From Gemmatimonadota bacterium (GTDB taxonomy: Bacteria; Gemmatimonadota; Gemmatimonadetes; Gemmatimonadales; Gemmatimonadaceae): a DNA stretch of 10,383 nucleotides. This document shows, in pieces, positions 6,389 to 10,383 of the stretch (position 1 is the first letter of the stretch; the number at the start of each line of letters is the position of its first letter). The stretch is taken from contig JADJAD010000020.1 of NCBI GenBank assembly GCA_016704465.1, positions 1 to 10,383 on the forward strand, in the 5' to 3' direction. The notes below the pieces were generated by a model. That model did no database searches. It was not told the DNA's origin and was given only the letters and a program-made list of their open reading frames with translations. A program made the translations under genes and the position numbers.

Positions 6389-6893
6389 CTAGTCTCCGGG
6401 TTCTACGGCGAGCACTCGCGGGCCGTAGTGCCGCACGACGGCGTCGAGGCCACCCTCGGCGGTCATCAACTCGCGCCAGGTGTCGCGCGTGGTACAGGGG
6501 GAAGCCCAACGCGCCATGCAGTGCGGTCGCCGCCAGCGGGACCTGGCGGTCCTGGGCGTCGTGGATCATGCGCGTCAGCATGGCGGCGCTGGTCGCGTGC
6601 GCCTCGATCGGGAGGACGAGGGCGGCACCCACCGCCGAGTTGGTGAACTGCATCAATCCCAATCGCATCGCCGAGAGATCGTCGCGCTGTTGCCGCGGCA
6701 TCGGGAACGATCGAGCGGGCGCCGCGACCCTCGGTGTCCCATCGTGCACGACGACGATCGGTGCGGCGCCCAGCATCGCCGCCAACGCGATCACGGCGTC
6801 GAGGTGATCGTCGACGAGCTGCGCCCGCGCCGGGTCGCGCTCGAGCCCGGTGGCGATGACCAGGCAGCCGAATGGTGCGGGAGTGTCAGGCAT
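6389..6893 (-). CDS. MobA-like nucleotidyltransferase-fold protein, frameshifted
   Basis: This resembles the MobA/MocA-like NTP transferases found beside molybdenum hydroxylase genes, where they modify or deliver the molybdenum cofactor. The frame from the ATG at 6893 gives residues such as LGAAPIVVVHDGTPRVAAP, then GAALVLPIEAHATSAAML and ALHGALGFPLYHAR. At about 6479-6488 the family sequence jumps frame and continues TWRELMTAEGGLDAVVRHYG to PRVLAVEPGD and a TAG at 6391-6389. One extra base explains the break, and the restored protein would be about 167 residues. The unshifted frame continues to 6279 with an Arg/Pro-rich tail that is an artefact. The usual LAAGxSxRMG nucleotide-binding signature is missing; the N-terminus reads FGCLVIATGLERDPAR. 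It starts 3 bases after the FAD-subunit stop, so the two are one operon. Confidence 0.6.
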
Positions 6894-6896
6894 CGC

Positions 6897-7876
6897 CTAA
6901 CGTGCGACGATGGTGGCGATCCCACGACGCAGCAGCGCGCCGGCCATGTCGACCTTGAAGCCATTCTTCGGCAGCGGGACTGCATCGTAGAGCGCTCGTG
7001 CCGCGAGCGTCTCGATGTCGTCGTCGCTGAGCCCACCCGACGCCACGTCCTCCTCGATGGAGTCGGTGACGCGCCACGGACGCAGCGCGACCCCTCCCAG
7101 CACCAGGCGCACCTCGCCGTCCTCCCGACGGGTCGCGGCCAGCGATACGAGGGCAAAGTCGAAGGCCCCGCGCTGCATCGCCTTCTCGTAGTGCTGCACC
7201 CCGCCACGCGCGCTCCCCGGGAGCGAGACGGCTACCACGATCTCGCCCGGTGCAAGGTTGGTCTCAGCATCGTGTCGCCCGGCGCTTCCGGAAAAGAAGT
7301 CGGCAATCGGGATGTCGCGCGCTCCGGCGCTCCCCGCCACGTGCACGATCGCGTCCAGCGCGGTCAGCGCGACCGCCGGATCGGACGGATGCACCCGCGA
7401 CGCACCCGCGGTCTCACTCCCACGATCGAGCAGGATGGCGTGATACTGGTGCTCCCCCGCTCGTGCCGAGCAGCTGTCGCCGCCGCTCCTGAGGCAGGCA
7501 AAGCCGCCCCGGAAGTACCAGCAGCGTGGGCGTTGGCAGAGGTTGCCACCGAGCGTTCCCATGGTGCGCAGCGCGGCCGAGCCGACGGCCGCACAGCTTC
7601 GCGCCAGGAGTGGAAAGGCGGCCAGCAACTCGGGATTGCGGGCGAGATGGGCGATGCGTGCCGAGGCCCCGATGCGGACGCCGCCGTCGTCCCGCCACGT
7701 GACCGCCGTCGACGAGGGAAGTCGCCGCAGGTCCACCAGCATGTCAGCTCGGCCAGCGCCTCCCGCATCAACGGAAGCAGGTCGGTCCCGCCTCCCAACG
7801 CCCGGGCCCCCGGTTCCTGCAGCAGGGCGAGCGCTTCATCCATCGACTCGGGACGGTGATACCGGAACGGCGACAT
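6897..7876 (-). CDS. FAD-binding subunit of a molybdenum hydroxylase (CoxM/PaoB-like), frameshifted
   Basis: This is the middle, FAD-binding subunit of a xanthine-oxidase-family enzyme, which passes electrons from the Mo and [2Fe-2S] subunits to an acceptor. The ATG at 7876 begins MSPFRYHRPESMDEALALLQ and carries the FAD motif ALGGGTDLLPL at about 26-36. The frame breaks at about 7740-7750, and the protein resumes in another frame as MLVDLRRLPS, running to a TAG at 6899-6897. One missing base in the GAGCTGACATG region explains it; the total is about 326 residues, normal for the family. The second FAD motif TMGTLGGNLCQRPRCWYF is followed by further cysteines (C-x4-C-x8-C-x7-C) and GEHQYHAIL. 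This cysteine-rich insert is like the [4Fe-4S] region of PaoB/YagS or the 4-hydroxybenzoyl-CoA reductase beta subunit. No Mo or [2Fe-2S] subunit is in the window, so the substrate is unknown. Confidence 0.85.
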
Positions 7877-7928
7877 GCCTCGGGTACGGTTTCAGGTGGG
7901 GACGACCGGCACTAACTTCGGGAGCGAG

Positions 7929-9055
7929 ATGCCCTGCCTGCGCCCGATGGTTCGTCGAACGGTACAGCGACTCACCCCATGGCCGTTAGGCGTGTGGGCG
8001 ATGGCGTGCGTTGGCGGCGAAGGGAACATCGGGGCCAGGCCGGAACGCGACTCGGTCGATGTCGTGGCCGCCACCGCGCCCCAATCGGGCGCGGTGCCAC
8101 AAACTAGGGCGATGTCAGCGCCTCCCGCGAGTGCTTCCGCGCCGCGACCGCGTGCGGCGCGGCCACTCTCTGCGCTCGAAGACACGATCGCGCAGCGCCC
8201 TGGTCTTCGCACCGGTCGTGCAGGACTGGTTCACCGCGGCGGCGCGCATGAAGCGCCTCCACGTGGACCTCGGACGTCTCGACATCGACCTCAAGAAGGA
8301 TCCTGCGCGTGTGGCAGCGTTCCAGCGCGCCGCCGCTGCACGGTCACCCTTTCCCTTGGGGACGCGCTTTCGGATTCGCGGCCCGTGGGGCGCCGAGCAG
8401 GCAACACTGTCCGCGTTCGATGCCTACAACGGGCGCATCGTCGCCACGCTCGAGGGAGCCGTCACGGGTGATTCGCTCGCCAGCGTGACCGATCCACTCG
8501 TCGCCGCCGCGCAGCGGTTGCCCGACGGCACGCCCATCGCCGCCGCGCCGGGTGCCGCCGCGCCGAGTGCCGCCGCGCCGGGTGCAGACGCGTCGGATGC
8601 AGACGCGTCGGGCGTCCGCTGCGAGCGGAGCGCCGACCCCGCCTTCTCGGCACGGCTGACGCAGCTGGCCCAGTTGGTCGAGGACTCGCTCCGTACCGCC
8701 GAGGACCAGCCGATCTACCCGCGGCTCAAGGCTGCGCTCAAGGCGCGCCGAAGCGTGGCCGCCGGCTGTTTTGGCGACGCGCGAGGCGTAGTGATCGTGA
8801 CGCTGTACGCGGGCGACTACGAATGGGTGCGCGAGCAGGTCCTGCTCGTCGGCGCAACTTCCGTGAAACGCGCCACGGTGCGCGACCTGCGATTCCGCGC
8901 GCACGAAGCACTGCACGCGCTGGATGCCGATGGCGACGGCATCGACGACCTCGCCGCCCGCGCGTGGACGCCGCGCGGGGGCGGGACAGTCATCCTGAAG
9001 CTGTCCGACGGAACGCGCTGAGCGGCTAGCCTCGGGCTTTGCATGGGAACGGTAG
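7929..9055 (+). CDS. Unknown envelope protein with Ala-rich repeat linker, frameshifted
   Basis: I do not recognise a named family. The best start is the ATG at 7929, four bases after GGGAG (7920-7924). Its N-terminus is basic, then weakly hydrophobic (PWPLGVWAMACVGG), suggesting a lipoprotein-like signal with C near residue 30. A Pro/Ala/Ser-rich linker follows. One extra C in the CCC at 8198-8200 breaks the frame: DTIAQR continues as LVFAPVVQDWFTAAARMKRL in the next frame. The body has two mixed alpha/beta segments (about 8200-8535 and 8614-9020) around an Ala-rich repeat linker, and ends with a DADGDGIDD acidic loop at 8923-8949. The TGA at 9019-9021 is probably premature. A shift there gives ERLASGFAWER and a TAG at 9053-9055, 15 bases from the convergent gene's stop. 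It is transcribed divergently from the FAD-subunit gene. Confidence 0.6.
8539..8613 (+). repeat. Five 15-bp coding repeats (AAAPG-type pentapeptides)
   Basis: Five consecutive 15-base units encode AAAPG, AAAPS, AAAPG, ADASD and ADASG inside the unknown envelope protein. The first three share GCCGCCGCGCCG and the last two GCAGACGCGTCG, so the set looks like two rounds of local duplication. It forms a flexible, probably length-variable linker. Confidence 0.8.
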
Positions 9056-9070
9056 GGCGCGGCGTGGTCC

Positions 9071-9509
9071 CTACGGCAGCGCACGGAATCGGAGCATGGT
9101 GTAGCCCTGCTCCTCGTCCACACGCGCCGCTCGTAATCGATGTAGACGTCGATCGGAAAGCCGTACCGGCCGTCGTAACTCGCATCGATCTGGTACGCGC
9201 GCGTGTCGATCGCGTCATGAATCACGGAAGATCCCGTCGATCGATGGATAGAGGTAAGCGAGCGGATGGTACCGGTGTCGACGTTCCGTCGATCTCGCGC
9301 GACCGCGGCGTCGCTGCACCACGACTCGCACGGCTTACGCCCCCATCAGGCAGAAGCAGTTGCGCCGCGACGAACTCTAGTCCTCGGTGAAACTGGTTGA
9401 CGAGGTGCGGCAGGCGCGCGAGAGGAATCGCTGCTCGCGGTCCCATGCGTCCGGTCCGGTGATGGCGGTACATCCGGAGAGGAGCAGTCCAGAATGGCGG
9501 CAGGCGCAC
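9071..9509 (-). pseudogene. DUF6174-like lipoprotein, multiply broken
   Basis: The pieces of one small lipoprotein (about 145 residues) are spread over two frames. A lipobox LLLSGC with its Cys codon at 9472-9470 leads into TAITGPDAWDREQRFL. The same frame reaches CFC (codons 9358-9350), the motif I associate with DUF6174, through in-frame stops at 9379-9377 (TAG) and just after LMGA (TAA). Then comes AVRVVVQR. The next frame gives NVDTGTIRSLTS and VIHDAIDTRAYQIDASYDGR, then YGFPIDVYIDYERR, as in the 'V-x-YD-x-x-x-G-YP' region of the family. A last shift near 9108 gives DEEQGYTMLRFRALP and a TAG at 9073-9071. A possible GTG start is at 9509. The family is inferred from remembered motifs; function is unknown. 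Motif survival despite many breaks argues for sequence errors or recent decay. Confidence 0.6.
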
Positions 9510-9704
9510 GGGGAACGGTTGGCGGACGAAGCGTTGGCATTCTTGACCTCCGCGCGGATCGGCGACTGGGGCGTGGCGATCGATCCGTGTCGAGTGCCGA
9601 CGAACAAATCGTGCCGTGCCGCACGCCGACGGTCGTTCCCCAGCGCAGCCGGTGCGTCGCTCGGCGACTGTCCCGATCGCTGGACGGAAGATGGCATGTA
9701 GCTG

Positions 9705-10383
9705 ATGAGACTCGCGAGGTCCCGCCCGGTGGCATGCCTCAGCGATACGCGCCGCCCGTGCAGCGGCGCTCATCGCGCTGCGGCGCTCGCGGCATGCGCG
9801 CCGGAAGACTCCACGCCATCCACGGCCCAGCCGACCCGGCCCCGATCCAGTGGAGCTGCCCATTCCCGCCGATCCCCGCCACGGCGGGCGTCCCCCAGGA
9901 CAATCTCGCGGCGCTGCTGCGCGGCAAGCGGTTGATGGTGCCCGTGGACGGCGTGGCACCGGAGCGTATCCGTGACACCTTCACCGCCCGCCGGGGCGAG
10001 GATTCACTCGGCGCTCGACATCGCTGGCCCGCGCGGGACTCCCGTGCTCAGCGCCGACGCTGGGCGGGTCTTCAAAGTGCGGTCCAACAATCTGGGGGAG
10101 CTGACCGTGTGCGATCGATACCGAAGAGCAGCGATTCGTGTACTACTACGCGCACAGGCCTTTACGCCAAGGGGTTGGCGGAAGGGCAGGCGCTGCAACC
10201 GGGCGACGTGATCGGCTACGTTGGTACGACCAGAAATGCGCCGCCCAACCCGCCGCATCTCCACTTTCAGCTGCTGCTGTATCGCGGCAACGGACGCTGG
10301 TGGGATGGCGATCCGCTTTCAATCCGCATCCATACCTCGTCAGGGCGGGCCGGCTCACTTACAGGATCGCTGAAAGAAGGAAC
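9705..10383 (+). pseudogene. M23 family metallopeptidase, probable lipoprotein, multiply frameshifted, runs to window end
   Basis: M23 (LytM-type) zinc peptidases cut peptidoglycan cross-bridges or, when inactive, regulate amidases outside the membrane. The start MRLARSRPVAC at 9705 leads to ALAACAPEDS, a lipobox-like site. A second frame (about 9880-9980) reads QDNLAALLRGKRLMVPVDGV then APERIRDTF. A third (about 9995-10109) reads ARIHSALDIAGPRGTPVLSA, with the H-x3-D zinc motif at 10005-10019. Next, from 10111, AIDTEEQRFVYYYAH; from 10157, GLYAKGLAEGQALQPGDVIG and YVGTTRNAPPNPPHLHFQLL, with the HxH zinc motif at 10256-10264. From 10318 it reads FNPHPYLVRAG. Every catalytic motif is present but in alternating frames, with at least five small indels. 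The true stop lies at or beyond the window end. The family is secure. Confidence 0.8.

Noticed and set aside
6480..7859. Plus-strand 459-codon frame
   Set aside because: Antisense to the FAD-subunit and MobA-like genes; Arg/His/Asp-rich without motifs.
5200..7876. Programmed frameshifting as a cause of the breaks
   Set aside because: Breaks occur in unrelated genes at different contexts with no shared slippery site or pseudoknot; error or decay is simpler.
8344..9225. Minus-strand 293-codon frame as one gene
   Set aside because: Only its first part (9225 to about 9110) belongs to the DUF6174-like gene; the rest is antisense to the unknown envelope protein after a frameshift.

Overview
The window is GC-rich bacterial DNA whose genes have strongly G/C-biased third codon positions. 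Several features fit a Gemmatimonadota-like bacterium: a SufR-SufB-SufC iron-sulfur block, a NatB-type ABC-2 permease, small lipoproteins including a DUF6174-like one and an M23 peptidase, and intergenic CAGAGG-type repeats. The phylum is an inference from memory of such genomes. No rRNA or tRNA gene, CRISPR array, insertion sequence or phage gene was recognised.

Layout. 1-398 (-) is the N-terminal part of sufC, cut by the window edge. 399-868 has no gene; it holds a perfect 9-bp array (12 copies) and three degenerate inverted-repeat modules. 869-3027 (-) holds sufB and sufR, joined by a 4-base ATGA overlap, with an exact CAAC-N6-GTTG SufR-type operator just upstream of sufR. 3170-4462 (-) is an intact ABC-2 permease with no ATPase beside it. 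4463-4847 has no gene. 4848-5216 (+) is a small unknown ORF. 5200-7876 (-) is a probable operon read in the order FAD-binding molybdoenzyme subunit, MobA-like protein, zinc-dependent alcohol dehydrogenase. 7929-9055 (+) is an unknown envelope protein. 9071-9509 (-) is a broken DUF6174-like lipoprotein. 9705-10383 (+) is a broken M23 peptidase lipoprotein that reaches the window end.

How the genes work together. SufR is expected to sense Fe-S status and to repress its own promoter and so sufB. SufB with SufC forms the scaffold-ATPase of the SUF pathway. The minus-strand cluster at 5.2-7.9 kb looks like a molybdo-flavoenzyme and oxidoreductase locus, but the molybdenum and [2Fe-2S] subunits are not in the window.

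The most notable whole-window pattern is frame integrity. Genes below about 6.2 kb are intact. Almost every gene above that point is interrupted by small indels, and the density rises toward 10.4 kb, although family motifs survive across the breaks. This looks like falling sequence or assembly quality toward a contig end, or very recent decay. The best biological signals are the SufR operator and the repeat block that separates sufB from sufC. I found no convincing new multi-gene system.
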